From Christiangramia crocea (GTDB lineage Bacteria > Bacteroidota > Bacteroidia > Flavobacteriales > Flavobacteriaceae), in contig NZ_JAJSON010000015.1 of NCBI RefSeq assembly GCF_022410465.1, positions 1 to 64,000 on the forward strand: a DNA stretch of 64,000 nucleotides. Direction: 5' to 3'. Positions 25,610 through 35,091 of the stretch are shown here, in pieces. The notes below the pieces were generated by a model. The model saw only the letters and a list, made by a program, of their open reading frames with translations. It was not told where the DNA came from and did not search any database. The first letter of the stretch is position 1, and every line of letters begins with the position of its first letter. The position numbers and the translations under genes are program-made.

Positions 25610-26338
25610 CTAATTTCTACCCTGTTCATCGGGATAAAAAGTATGCACGGGATCACTTTGATAAACCTCTTTGGTCTCCACATCAATTGCCGAAATAGGA
25701 CCTTTAAAAGCAGCTCCGGTATCCACATTCCAGATATTGGCCTTATTGTATGGCCTTGTTTTTCCTATTCGGGTTACAGGCGTGTGGCCTATATATATCT
25801 CCGAAAAATGTTTCAGTCGTCTTGGGTAATATGAATCTTCCGGTTCAAGCCCTTCATCCATAGACAGGACCATTTCCCAAAGCGTTCTGTCCCAATAGAA
25901 GCCTGTTTCATAATATTCATAGTCGGGTCCGTGAAGATTGGTAAAACCAGCATGGACAAACAATCTTTCCTTATCATCCTTATAGAAATTGAACATATCT
26001 CTAAAAAACCGGACATGTTCTTCCTTTTCTTCTTTTGTAAAATTACGGTAAGCGTCAATGCTGGACTGCCCGCCATGTTCCAGCCATTTCTGGTTCATTT
26101 CCCCGTTTTCCAGCCATTTATGTGCCAGATCATCGTGATTCCCCCTAATAAAAATACAGGAATTCTGTCTCGCCAGGCTTATAAGATAGGTAACGGTATT
26201 GGCCGAATCACTCCACCCATCCACATAATCTCCAAGGAAGATCAGTTTGTCATCTGGAGTAAGGTCTATGCGTTCCAACAACTGGATCAATGCCTTAAGC
26301 CCACCGTGCAAATCGCCAATTACTAGTTTTCTGGGCAT
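25610..26338 (-). CDS. Calcineurin-like metallophosphoesterase (PPP serine/threonine phosphatase type)
   Basis: A 242-residue phosphoesterase. The metal-binding motifs are in order: GDLHGG (residues 8-13), GDYVDGW (about 36-42), GNHDD (about 66-70), then HAGF and GHTPV. This matches bacterial PPP or symmetrical Ap4A hydrolase-like enzymes; the substrate is unknown. The next gene upstream on the strand ends 2 bases before this start, so they are probably co-transcribed. Confidence 0.88.
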   Translation of the reverse strand: MPRKLVIGDLHGGLKALIQLLERIDLTPDDKLIFLGDYVDGWSDSANTVTYLISLARQNSCIFIRGNHDDLAHKWLENGEMNQKWLEHGGQSSIDAYRNFTKEEKEEHVRFFRDMFNFYKDDKERLFVHAGFTNLHGPDYEYYETGFYWDRTLWEMVLSMDEGLEPEDSYYPRRLKHFSEIYIGHTPVTRIGKTRPYNKANIWNVDTGAAFKGPISAIDVETKEVYQSDPVHTFYPDEQGRN

Positions 26339-26339
26339 A

Positions 26340-27476
26340 TTAATTATATTTCACCTTTCTTAAAATTCGCATACTTTCTTTATAGGACTGGTAAATTTCC
26401 TGATTATAAGCCTTAAGATAAGGTTTGGCTTCCTCGAGTTTGGTTAAAGCTTCTTTAAAATTATTCAAATAACATAATAAATAAGTAGACGGAAGGTTTT
26501 TCAGGTCTTTTTTCTGACCGGGAGTTAACTCATAGCCTTTTTCCAATTTCTGAATAAGAGTCTTGTTGGTGTTATAGATATGATAAAGGGTTCTTTTATC
26601 GAACCTGGGAGGCTCAAACAACAATTTACTGTCTATATCATAACTCCCATTATCCCTGAATCTTATCATCACTTCTTCAAGTGGATAGTATTTGAACTGA
26701 TCATGTAATCCCAGGTGGACATACTCTATGATCCTGAAAAAATCTTTGTCCAGGCTAATACTTACTTCATCAAGATCTGAATAGAACAATTTTACCTGCT
26801 CATTGATAAGTTCGATATCAACACGGGAAAAATAACTTTCATTCTTCATTTTTTTCTCCTTTCCGGCCCAGCATACCACGAAATATTCTTTAAAAACCTT
26901 ATAGGTGGGATTGTAATCCCTTCTTTTTTTCATAAAATCGAAGACACCATCCAGTGTATATTCAATATTATTATGAGAGTGGTTCTCTATGGAAGCCACC
27001 TGCGAGGAGTTCACGTCTTTTATTTCGATGTCAAAGACCTTAGGCATGCTGATGCTTCCGTCTCTAAGAAACACAGAGCCGCCGTAATACTTCCAGATAT
27101 TCTTTCTGAAAGAACATATTTTTCCATGGTTAGGCCTGATGGTGACCAAACCTACCACGAGATTGTCCGGGAGATGGGGGAAAGGAATGTTCTCATAGGA
27201 GATAATAGGAGGATTTGTTAGATAGGCATTCACCAGGTTCTGGATCTTACTATCATCAAAAAAATCGATACCTACAATTTTGCTATCCTCATCTTCAACG
27301 CCTATCACTATGTAGGAGTTATTCTCAGGATTTGAATTGGAAAGGGCGCATATATGTTTAAGAAATTTAGCCTTGCCTTCTTTTTCGCCAATATTGAGCT
27401 GCCGCTTTTTGTCATAAAAGCTGTTCTCATCATTATGTGCTAGCAAATTCTTAATAAGAAGGCGTTTGTTGATCAT
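26340..27476 (-). CDS. AlbA_2 (Schlafen-like) domain protein
   Basis: A 378-residue cytoplasmic protein. Residues about 10-120 fit the AlbA_2/Schlafen fold: an E-rich entry, FLKHICALSNS, then YIVIGVEDEDSKIVGID. Such domains occur in putative ATP-dependent regulators and RNA-targeting proteins. The remaining 250 residues are charged and helical, with no named domain; an HTH as in other family members is not evident. It sits between an SDR and a phosphoesterase. Role unknown. Confidence 0.75.
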   Translation of the reverse strand: MINKRLLIKNLLAHNDENSFYDKKRQLNIGEKEGKAKFLKHICALSNSNPENNSYIVIGVEDEDSKIVGIDFFDDSKIQNLVNAYLTNPPIISYENIPFPHLPDNLVVGLVTIRPNHGKICSFRKNIWKYYGGSVFLRDGSISMPKVFDIEIKDVNSSQVASIENHSHNNIEYTLDGVFDFMKKRRDYNPTYKVFKEYFVVCWAGKEKKMKNESYFSRVDIELINEQVKLFYSDLDEVSISLDKDFFRIIEYVHLGLHDQFKYYPLEEVMIRFRDNGSYDIDSKLLFEPPRFDKRTLYHIYNTNKTLIQKLEKGYELTPGQKKDLKNLPSTYLLCYLNNFKEALTKLEEAKPYLKAYNQEIYQSYKESMRILRKVKYN

Positions 27477-27503
27477 TGCTGAATATGTATTAAGCTCAGA
27501 GCT

Positions 27504-28256
27504 TTAAGCTTTTTTATCTACAATAGTACTTGTGGCCTGCGCGGTAGGCATTACTGTAAGATCTGCAATATTCACATGATAAGGTCTGGTAACCACAAAA
27601 TGAATGATATCGGCAATATCCTCAGGCTGCAGCGCTTTGAATCCCTGGTATACTTTTTCAGCCTTTTCAGAATCGCCTTTAAATCTAACATCGCTGAATT
27701 CGGTTTGTACCAGGCCAGGGTTAATAGCGCCTACCCGTATTCCATTCCCATTAAGATCTATTCGCATCCCCTGGTTTATTGCATCTACCGCATGTTTGCT
27801 GGCGCAATACACATTCCCATTAGGATAGACCTCTTTTCCGGCAGTAGAACCAATATTGATAATATGGCCGGATTGTCTTTCCATCATCCCCGGAATTATG
27901 GCCTTGCTAACATATAACAAACCTTTTACGTTGATATCCAGCATGGCTTCCCAGTCTTCGATGCTTCCTGATTGAATAGGGTCCAGGCCATGTGCATTGC
28001 CAGCATTGTTTACCAGGATATCGATGTTTCTGAATTCCTCAGGTAATGATTCAATATTGTGGAAAACATCCTCCTTTTTCCTCACATCAAAACTGAGGAT
28101 TTGCACCTCAGTTTTCATACTTAATTCTTTTTTTAGTTTTTCAAGACGCTCTTTTCTACGTCCGCAAAGAATAAGTTTAATTCCTTCGCTGGCGAATCTT
28201 TTTGCTGTAGATCTACCAATCCCACTGGTAGCACCGGTTATCAGGGCAGTTTTCAT
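27504..28256 (-). CDS. Short-chain dehydrogenase/reductase (YdfG-like)
   Basis: A 250-residue classical SDR. The cofactor motif TGATSGIGRSTAKRF is at residues 7-21, NNAGNAHG in the middle, and the catalytic Ser-Tyr-Lys in INIGSTAG and VYCASKHAVD. The sequence resembles the 3-hydroxy acid (serine) dehydrogenase YdfG group; the substrate is not fixed. It is 27 bases from the AlbA_2 gene and heads this three-gene minus-strand run. Confidence 0.9.
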   Translation of the reverse strand: MKTALITGATSGIGRSTAKRFASEGIKLILCGRRKERLEKLKKELSMKTEVQILSFDVRKKEDVFHNIESLPEEFRNIDILVNNAGNAHGLDPIQSGSIEDWEAMLDINVKGLLYVSKAIIPGMMERQSGHIINIGSTAGKEVYPNGNVYCASKHAVDAINQGMRIDLNGNGIRVGAINPGLVQTEFSDVRFKGDSEKAEKVYQGFKALQPEDIADIIHFVVTRPYHVNIADLTVMPTAQATSTIVDKKA

Positions 28257-28418
28257 GTTTCTAATTTTTATTTCTAAGGTAATAAAGTATTGCTTAGCAT
28301 GCTTCCACTTTTTATTAAAGCATGGTTAAGCTCCGTTAAATTTCGTTAAATAAGGTAAGCCAAACAAAATCTAGCACAAAGCTTGCCGTTATCCTGCCAA
28401 AACCAATAATGTCTACTT

Positions 28419-29267
28419 ATGAAATATTTGAAAAGTCTTACTTTAAAAAGCTTAATGATCGCTACCCTGGTATCCTTTGGATTAATTAGTTGTAGCGAAG
28501 ATGATTCCAGTACAAACAATGGGGAAGGAACAGCAAACCTGACTGTTAGAATGACCGACGCTCCAGGTGATTACGATGCAGTTCTTGTGGATGTTCAGGA
28601 TGTTGAGATACATGTTGAAACTGAAGCTGAGGGAGAACTTGAAGGTGATGAAGATGGTGATGGCTGGATTAGCGTTGGTGACGTGGAAACCGGTGTATAT
28701 GACCTTCTCGAACTTACTGGAGGAGTTTCCCAGTTGCTTGCAGACACTGAGGTGCCGGCAGGTTTTGTTAGTCAGATGAGACTGGTTCTTGGATCTGAAA
28801 ACAGTGTGGTGATAGATGGGGAGAGCAAACCTCTTAACACTCCAAGTGCACAGCAATCCGGATTAAAACTGCAGATAAATCAGGAGTTTATAGCAGGCGA
28901 GAACTACGCCTTCCTGCTTGATTTTGATGTTGACAAATCTGTGGTAACTACAGGTAATGGAAGTTATAACCTAAAACCTGTAATTAGAGTTAGTGCTGAG
29001 GCAGATGCAGGAATGGTAGTTGGTAAAGTTATAATTCCTGAAACTATAGAAATCGATGTTCAGAGTTTGGCCGTACTTACTAATGGAAGTATTACCGTGT
29101 CAGCTTATACTAATGATGAAGGGGAATTTGCTCTGAAAGGTGTACCGGCCGGAACATATACTCTTACTATAACTCCACAGAGCGATGTTGATTTAGATGT
29201 CCATACAAATACTGAGGTTGAAGTTAGACCAAATGAAACTACAGATTTGGGAGAGATCGAATTGTAA
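28419..29267 (+). CDS. DUF4382 lipoprotein with carboxypeptidase-regulatory-like tail
   Basis: A 282-residue lipoprotein with signal ending LISCSEDD (Cys25). Residues about 38-190 form a DUF4382 domain, beginning ANLTVRMTDAPGDYDAVLVD. Residues about 200-282 form a beta-sandwich with GEFALKGVPAGTYTLTITP, typical of carboxypeptidase-regulatory-like modules. It probably sits on the outer membrane surface; the ligand is unknown. An acidic loop (EGELEGDEDGDGW) may bind calcium. Confidence 0.88.
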   Translation: MKYLKSLTLKSLMIATLVSFGLISCSEDDSSTNNGEGTANLTVRMTDAPGDYDAVLVDVQDVEIHVETEAEGELEGDEDGDGWISVGDVETGVYDLLELTGGVSQLLADTEVPAGFVSQMRLVLGSENSVVIDGESKPLNTPSAQQSGLKLQINQEFIAGENYAFLLDFDVDKSVVTTGNGSYNLKPVIRVSAEADAGMVVGKVIIPETIEIDVQSLAVLTNGSITVSAYTNDEGEFALKGVPAGTYTLTITPQSDVDLDVHTNTEVEVRPNETTDLGEIEL

Positions 29268-29294
29268 TAGATCTTCTAAAAAAATATTCTTGAG

Positions 29295-29323
29295 AAGGCA
29301 GTACATTGGTACTGCCTTTTTTT
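29295..29323 (+). terminator. Intrinsic terminator after the DUF4382 gene
   Basis: AAGGCAGTAC pairs with GTACTGCCTT around a short loop and is followed by T. It isolates the DUF4382 gene from the Bat operon. Confidence 0.92.
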
Positions 29324-29368
29324 ATTTTTAACTTTATTTTAACAACTCAAAATCCAATAAATTTTCAA

Positions 29369-29400
29369 TTTGCGGCGCTTACTTCAAGTGCGTATATTCA
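29369..29400 (+). promoter_or_regulatory. Promoter of the Bat operon
   Basis: TTTG at 29369-29372 and TATATTCA at 29393-29400 are 20 bases apart, the expected spacing of Bacteroidota -33 and -7 boxes. The -7 box misses the final TTTG but the pair is well placed 22 bases before the moxR start. Confidence 0.55.
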
Positions 29401-29421
29401 CGACATCAAAATCTGAAAATC

Positions 29422-30426
29422 ATGATGGAAAACGATTCATCTGTTGATATTGCCAGTATTAACGAGAAAATTGAGAAAGAAAGTGCTTTTGTAGACCTGC
29501 TCACCCGTGAAATGAACAAGGTGATCGTTGGTCAAAAGCACATGGTAGAACGTTTACTAATAGGTCTTTTGGGCCAGGGCCACATCCTGCTTGAAGGGGT
29601 GCCCGGTCTGGCCAAGACCCTTGCGATCAATACACTTGCGCAGGCAGTTCATGGAAGTTTTAGCAGGATACAGTTCACACCCGACCTTTTACCTGCAGAT
29701 GTTATAGGTACCCTTATCTATAATATGAAGGTGAGTGATTTCAGTATCAAAAAAGGACCCATCTTCGCCAATTTCGTACTCGCCGATGAGATCAACCGTG
29801 CCCCGGCAAAAGTACAATCAGCCCTGCTGGAAGCTATGCAAGAAAAGCAGGTGACCATTGGGGATGAGACATTCAAGCTGGATAAACCATTTTTAGTGAT
29901 GGCAACCCAGAACCCGGTAGAACAGGAAGGAACCTATCCTCTACCTGAAGCTCAGGTGGACCGTTTTATGCTCAAAACAGTAATAAAATATCCTCAGATG
30001 GCCGAAGAGCAGCTCATTATAAGGGCGAATCTGAAAGACGGTTTTGAAAAAGTAAACCCGGTGGTAGATCTCGAACAGATACTTAGGGCGCAGGGTGCAG
30101 TTAGAGAGGTATATATGGACGAGAAAATTGAAAAATATATCCTTGATATTGTATTCGCTACACGTACTCCGGAAAAATATAATCTTGAAGATATCAAGCC
30201 TTTGATAAGTTTTGGAGCTTCTCCAAGGGGTAGTATTAACCTGGCAATAGCATCAAAATGTTATGCCTTTATCAAACGTCGCGGTTATGTGGTGCCGGAA
30301 GACGTACGCGCCGTGGTACACGATGTTCTTCGTCACAGGATAGGGATCACTTATGAAGCCGAAGCTGAAAACATCACTTCTGAAGATCTTGTAAATAAGA
30401 TCGTGAACGAGATTGAAGTACCCTAG
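29422..30426 (+). CDS. moxR: MoxR-family AAA+ ATPase
   Basis: An AAA+ ATPase, thought to act as a chaperone for the von Willebrand proteins encoded downstream. Walker A is GVPGLAKT (59-66), Walker B ends in ADEIN (121-125), and the sensor region has ATQNPVEQEG. At 334 residues it is typical. It is the first gene of the eight-gene Bat operon (moxR, DUF58, DUF4381, batA-E). A 73-base spacer with ACTG repeats separates it from the DUF58 gene. Confidence 0.95.
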   Translation: MMENDSSVDIASINEKIEKESAFVDLLTREMNKVIVGQKHMVERLLIGLLGQGHILLEGVPGLAKTLAINTLAQAVHGSFSRIQFTPDLLPADVIGTLIYNMKVSDFSIKKGPIFANFVLADEINRAPAKVQSALLEAMQEKQVTIGDETFKLDKPFLVMATQNPVEQEGTYPLPEAQVDRFMLKTVIKYPQMAEEQLIIRANLKDGFEKVNPVVDLEQILRAQGAVREVYMDEKIEKYILDIVFATRTPEKYNLEDIKPLISFGASPRGSINLAIASKCYAFIKRRGYVVPEDVRAVVHDVLRHRIGITYEAEAENITSEDLVNKIVNEIEVP

Positions 30427-30499
30427 AAAAAGTTAGCGGTAGACAGTCGCAGTGCATAAAAAAACTATAAACTGCTACTGAAAACTGCGCACTGAAATT
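30427..30499 (+). repeat. ACTG-rich intergenic element within the Bat operon
   Basis: The 73 bases between moxR and the DUF58 gene contain repeated CAGT/ACTG words (CAGTCGCAGTGC, ACTGCTACTG, AACTGCGCACTG), with GCAGTGC and GCGCACTG partly complementary. Other short gaps in the operon lack these words. Similar strings occur between flavobacterial genes in my memory, but I cannot check that here. Confidence 0.45.
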
Positions 30500-31366
30500 A
30501 TGGATACAAAGGAACTCCTTAAAAAAGTACGAAAAATCGAAATCAAGACCCGCAGACTGAGCGATCACGTCTTTGGCGGGGAGTATCATTCTACTTTTAA
30601 GGGAAGAGGGATGACCTTTAGTGAGGTTAGGGCATATCAGTTTGGAGATGATGTAAGAAGTATTGACTGGAATGTCACGGCACGTTATAATGAACCTTTT
30701 GTAAAGGTTTTTGAGGAAGAAAGGGAGCTTACCATGATGCTCGTGGTGGATATTTCAGGTTCTGAAATGTTTGGTACACAGCAGCAGTTCAAAAAGGATG
30801 TGATTACAGAGATAGCCGCTACGCTGGCTTTTTCAGCTACTAATAATAATGATAAAATAGGCCTGCTGTTATTTACAGATCGAATCGAACTTTATATTCC
30901 GCCAAAAAAGGGTAGGTTTCATGTCCTTCGAATCATTCGGGAGCTCCTGGAATTCAAACCTGAAGGCAAAAATACTGATATTGCCGGTGCCCTGAAATAT
31001 CTATCCAATGTGATGAAAAAGAAAGCTATTGTCTTTCTGCTTTCAGATTTTATGGCTGATGATTATCAGCATACACTTAAAATAGTTGCTGGGAAACATG
31101 ATGTTACGGGTATTAGGGTCTTTGATAGGATGGAAGAGAGAATTCCCAATCTGGGTCTGGTACAAATGTTGGACGAGGAAACAGGCGAATATGTGAATGT
31201 GAATACTGGCTCAAAATCGGTTCGTCGTGCATATTCAAAATATTATCAGGAGCGGCTTGATTACTTCCATCAAAGCTTTTCCCTGAGCGGTGCCGGAATA
31301 ATTAATAACCGTACCGATGAAAGTTATGTGAAAAAATTACTGGGCTATTTTAAAAGAAGGGCTTAA
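30500..31366 (+). CDS. DUF58 domain protein of the Bat operon
   Basis: A 288-residue protein with a VWA-like DUF58 core. The motif GRGMTFSEVRAYQFGDDVR is at about residues 35-53 and leads into IDWNVTARYNEPFVKVF, both hallmark sequences; MMLVVDISGSEMFG gives a degenerate metal-site loop. It is cytoplasmic, and in this operon it is thought to work with the MoxR ATPase. It is followed after 6 bases by a DUF4381-like gene. Confidence 0.92.
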   Translation: MDTKELLKKVRKIEIKTRRLSDHVFGGEYHSTFKGRGMTFSEVRAYQFGDDVRSIDWNVTARYNEPFVKVFEEERELTMMLVVDISGSEMFGTQQQFKKDVITEIAATLAFSATNNNDKIGLLLFTDRIELYIPPKKGRFHVLRIIRELLEFKPEGKNTDIAGALKYLSNVMKKKAIVFLLSDFMADDYQHTLKIVAGKHDVTGIRVFDRMEERIPNLGLVQMLDEETGEYVNVNTGSKSVRRAYSKYYQERLDYFHQSFSLSGAGIINNRTDESYVKKLLGYFKRRA

Positions 31367-31372
31367 ATCAAA

Positions 31373-33022
31373 ATGCAAGGAAAGTTTAAGAATACATATT
31401 TCAATTTTCATATCTCAGGTTGCCTGGGATTTCTGTTTTTTATAGGCTTATTCCTGGCGTCAACAAATGTTGAGGCTCAGTCACAGGTTTCAGCCTCGGT
31501 AGATTCCACGACCATCAAAATAGGGGAACAGATAAAATATAGCATTGAGGTGGAGACCGCCCCCGAAGATCTGGTTGTATTTCCTGAAGGGGAGACCTTT
31601 TCTCCTTTGGAACTTGTGGAATCTCTGGAAATTGATACCGTTCGCGAAAATGGTGGCTACCGACTTTTAAAAGAATATTTTCTTACCCAGTTCGATTCCG
31701 GTCGGTACGTGATTCCCGGGCAGGAAGTATTGATCGAAAGCAATTCTTTCTTTACCGATTCCATAGCGATAGAGGTAAATGATGTTGTGGTAGATACCAC
31801 CAAACAGAAGCTCTATCCTATAAAACCATCGGTAGAAGTGCCACCAGGATTTAATATTCCAGACTGGATCTGGTGGCTGCTGGCAATTTTTATAGTAGCC
31901 GGACTTGTTGCCTATCTAATTATTAGGAAAAAGAGAAAAGCTGATGCAGAGCCTGAACTTCCGCCTTATGAAGAAGCCATGGCCGAGTTGGAAAAACTCG
32001 ATAAATCACAGCTGCTTGAAAAAAGGGAGATCAAAGAATATTATTCTCAACTGAGCTTTGCAGCGCGTAAATACCTGGACAGGAAGATCTACGATCATGG
32101 TCTGGAAATGACGACCAACGAGCTTATTCTTTATCTGAAGGAACAAAAGCAGCAGGGAAAACTTCAATTGAACGAGGAGACCATTATGGACTTTAAACGT
32201 ATTTTAGAGCGTGCCGACCTTGCAAAGTTTGCAAGATCAAAGCCAGATGTGATCACCGCAAAAGAAGATCGTTCAAAAACCCAGCATATAATAGATGATC
32301 TAAGAGCCTCTGTTCCCGAACCATCAGAAGAAGAACTACTTCATGATGAGGCATTTTTAAAAGAACAGGCAAGAAAGAGAAAGAAACGCCGTATTGTCCT
32401 GGGAGTGCTTATTGGGGTTGCTATTATTATAATTGGCGTTTCTGCGCTGATCGCTACCAAAGGATATACCTATGTGAAGGATACTTACCTGGGGCATCCA
32501 ACCAAGGAATTGCTGGAAGGTGAATGGATAAGAAGTGAGTATGGATATCCGCCGGTATCGGTTACCACTCCCCAGGTGCTGGTTCGTGGTGAGATTGAAA
32601 TGCCGCAGGATGTCCGGGAAATGATGGTGGGATCGGAAACATTCATTTATGGCAGTCTGCTAAGTAATTTCTATACTACCTTAAGCACCATTAAATTCAA
32701 GGGTGAGGTGAATTTTGATCTCGAGAAGGCCGTTGATGGAATTTATACGAATCTGGAGAATCAGGGAGCACGAAATATAATAATGAAGCAGGAAGAATTT
32801 ACTACGTTGAGTGGAGCGAAAGGCTTAAAGGTCTTTGGAACTCTACAAGTGGAAAATCCTGTAAATGGCGAATCCATCCCTAATGAATATGTGATACTGA
32901 ATTTTGCTGAAAGCGGAGGTTTTGAACAGGTCATGGTCATTTTTAATGAAAATGATCAGTATGCGAAAGAGATCTCTGAACGCATCATAAACTCAGTGGA
33001 AATAACTAATTTGAACGAATAA
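31373..33022 (+). CDS. DUF4381/BatD-like membrane protein with C-terminal extension
   Basis: A 549-residue envelope protein. A signal peptide is followed by a periplasmic beta domain (to about 155), a first membrane helix (WIWWLLAIFIVAGLVAYLII, about 163-182), then a cytoplasmic helical segment with SFAARKYLDRKI and LERADLAKFA, typical of Bat-locus DUF4381 proteins. A second membrane helix near residues 340-362 and about 180 more residues follow, which I cannot assign. The usual family members end after the first cytoplasmic part. Its stop shares a base with the batA start. Confidence 0.8.
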   Translation: MQGKFKNTYFNFHISGCLGFLFFIGLFLASTNVEAQSQVSASVDSTTIKIGEQIKYSIEVETAPEDLVVFPEGETFSPLELVESLEIDTVRENGGYRLLKEYFLTQFDSGRYVIPGQEVLIESNSFFTDSIAIEVNDVVVDTTKQKLYPIKPSVEVPPGFNIPDWIWWLLAIFIVAGLVAYLIIRKKRKADAEPELPPYEEAMAELEKLDKSQLLEKREIKEYYSQLSFAARKYLDRKIYDHGLEMTTNELILYLKEQKQQGKLQLNEETIMDFKRILERADLAKFARSKPDVITAKEDRSKTQHIIDDLRASVPEPSEEELLHDEAFLKEQARKRKKRRIVLGVLIGVAIIIIGVSALIATKGYTYVKDTYLGHPTKELLEGEWIRSEYGYPPVSVTTPQVLVRGEIEMPQDVREMMVGSETFIYGSLLSNFYTTLSTIKFKGEVNFDLEKAVDGIYTNLENQGARNIIMKQEEFTTLSGAKGLKVFGTLQVENPVNGESIPNEYVILNFAESGGFEQVMVIFNENDQYAKEISERIINSVEITNLNE

Positions 33023-34026
33023 TGTTTGCTAATTTCACATTTGAAAACCCGGAGTTCTTCTGGTTGTTCTTACTCCTTCCCCTGGCGGCAGCCTGGTATA
33101 TATGGAAGCGAAATAAGCAAACGGCTGAACTTAAGATATCCAGTACTAAAGGTTTCAAGGTGAAATCGGGACTTCTATCGAAATTGAGGCCGGTTCTTTT
33201 CGTTCTAAGGTTGCTCGTACTTGCGCTCATCATTATGGCAATGGCCAGGCCAAGGACCGTTGATGTATCAACCCAGACCAGCAGTACTCAGGGAATAGAT
33301 ATTGTCATGGCCATTGACGTTTCAGCGAGCATGCTTGCCCGGGACCTTCAGCCAAACCGCCTAGATGCCTTAAAAGCTGTAGCCGAGGAATTTGTCAGAG
33401 ACAGGCCGGGAGACAGGATAGGCCTTGTTGTTTACGCCGGTGAAAGCTTTACCAAAACCCCAATTACGAGTGATAAATCTATCGTTTTGGATGCTCTGGA
33501 AGATATAGAGTATAATGATGTACTGGAAAACGGTACGGCCATTGGGTCCGGGCTGGCTACAGCAGTTAACCGGCTAAAGGATAGTGAAGCTGAAAGTAAG
33601 GTGATCATCCTGTTAACCGATGGGGTGAATAATTCCGGGTTCATTGATCCTAACACAGCCAGTGAACTTGCGGTAGAATTTGGGATCAAGGTTTATACGA
33701 TAGGGGTTGGAAGTAACGGTACTGCCCTTTCTCCAGTTGCTATTCTGCCTAACGGTAGGTTTCAGTTTGGAAATGTGCAGGTAGAGATCGATGAAGATCT
33801 GTTGAAGGAGATAGCCTCATCCACAGGAGGGAAATATTTCAGGGCAACCGATAATGAAAAATTGCAGGAGATATATGCTGAGATAGACTCCCTTGAAAAA
33901 ACGGAAATAGAGGAATTCCGTTATTATAATTACGATGAGAAATACCGACCTTTAGTGCTTTTAGCCGGAGGGTTACTTTTACTGGAAGTCTTGTTAAGGC
34001 TCACTTTATTCAGAAGTTTTATATAA
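33022..34026 (+). CDS. batA: von Willebrand factor A protein BatA
   Basis: A 334-residue inner-membrane protein with two N-terminal membrane segments, a periplasmic VWA domain and a C-terminal membrane segment. The metal-ion site reads AIDVSASM, with the later Thr/Asp contributions in GNGTAIG-like and LLTDGVNN. Bat proteins are linked to oxygen tolerance and stress in Bacteroides and Leptospira, though their exact action is unclear. It overlaps the preceding gene by one base and abuts batB. Confidence 0.92.
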   Translation: MFANFTFENPEFFWLFLLLPLAAAWYIWKRNKQTAELKISSTKGFKVKSGLLSKLRPVLFVLRLLVLALIIMAMARPRTVDVSTQTSSTQGIDIVMAIDVSASMLARDLQPNRLDALKAVAEEFVRDRPGDRIGLVVYAGESFTKTPITSDKSIVLDALEDIEYNDVLENGTAIGSGLATAVNRLKDSEAESKVIILLTDGVNNSGFIDPNTASELAVEFGIKVYTIGVGSNGTALSPVAILPNGRFQFGNVQVEIDEDLLKEIASSTGGKYFRATDNEKLQEIYAEIDSLEKTEIEEFRYYNYDEKYRPLVLLAGGLLLLEVLLRLTLFRSFI

Positions 34027-35091
34027 ATGTTTGTACTGGAAGAAAAAATATGGTTTTGGTTATTGCTGGCAATCCCGGTGATCATTCTGTTTTTTCTGTT
34101 TCTGATCTTCTGGCAGAGCAGGACCAGAAAAAAATTCGCGGATTCTTCGTTACTGAAATTTCTCGCTCCTAACCGTTCCCGCTCCAAACCGATCATAAAA
34201 CTTATTTTAATTCTCCTTGGTATAAGCAGTCTTGTGATCGCTCTGGTAAACCCTAAGATGGGCACCAAGCTGGAGACGGTTAAAAGGGAGGGCGTGGATA
34301 TTGTTTTCGCGATAGATGTGTCTAAAAGTATGGATGCGGAAGACATTGCTCCCAGCAGACTGGAAAAGTCCAAACAGCTGGTAAGCCAGATCCTGAATAC
34401 TTTGGGAAGCGACCGCGTGGGAATCATAGCTTATGCGGGTGGTGCATTTCCTCAGTTGCCCATTACCACAGATTATTCAGCCGCCAGAATGTTCCTTCAG
34501 GCCCTGAATACCGATATGATCTCTTCTCAGGGTACCGCTATTAGTGATGCTATAGAACTGGCTACTACCTATTATGATGACGAGCAGCAGACCAATCGTG
34601 TATTGTTTATCATTAGTGACGGGGAAGATCATGAGGGAAATGTGGAAGAAATCTCAATGCAGGCTGCAGAAATGGGAATTAGGATATATACTATAGGTGT
34701 TGGTACCGAAAAAGGTGGTCCTATTCCAATCAAGAGAAATGGAGTTATCCAGAACTATAAAAAAGACAATCAGGGTGAAACCGTAATAACCAAGCTGAAT
34801 CCTGGTACCCTTCAGGAAATTGCAAATTCGGCTGATGGAAGTTATATTGAAGGGAATGTGACCAGTGAGGTGACTGACAGGGTGACAGAAGAATTGCAGA
34901 ATATCGAAAAGACTGAATTTGAAGCAAAACAGTTTGCCGACTTCAAATCTCATTTTCAATGGTTCCTTGGAGTGGCTTTGGCATTATTATTTCTTGATAT
35001 TTTTGTACTTGAACGCAGTACGGCCTGGTTAAGAAGGCTTAATCTCTTTAATGAACGCAGGAAGAAAGGCGAAAAAGATGATGCAGAGTAA
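34027..35091 (+). CDS. batB: von Willebrand factor A protein BatB
   Basis: A 354-residue paralogue of BatA with the same plan: N-terminal membrane segments, VWA domain with AIDVSKSM and FIISDGEDHEG, and a C-terminal membrane helix (about 305-325). The two are adjacent with no intergenic bases. Its last codons overlap the start of batC. Membrane-bound complex with BatA is the expected arrangement. Confidence 0.92.
   Translation: MFVLEEKIWFWLLLAIPVIILFFLFLIFWQSRTRKKFADSSLLKFLAPNRSRSKPIIKLILILLGISSLVIALVNPKMGTKLETVKREGVDIVFAIDVSKSMDAEDIAPSRLEKSKQLVSQILNTLGSDRVGIIAYAGGAFPQLPITTDYSAARMFLQALNTDMISSQGTAISDAIELATTYYDDEQQTNRVLFIISDGEDHEGNVEEISMQAAEMGIRIYTIGVGTEKGGPIPIKRNGVIQNYKKDNQGETVITKLNPGTLQEIANSADGSYIEGNVTSEVTDRVTEELQNIEKTEFEAKQFADFKSHFQWFLGVALALLFLDIFVLERSTAWLRRLNLFNERRKKGEKDDAE

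Noticed and set aside
35051-35077. ATG at 35051 as batC start
   Set aside because: It adds nine basic residues before the signal peptide and lies deep within batB; ATG 35078 fits better.
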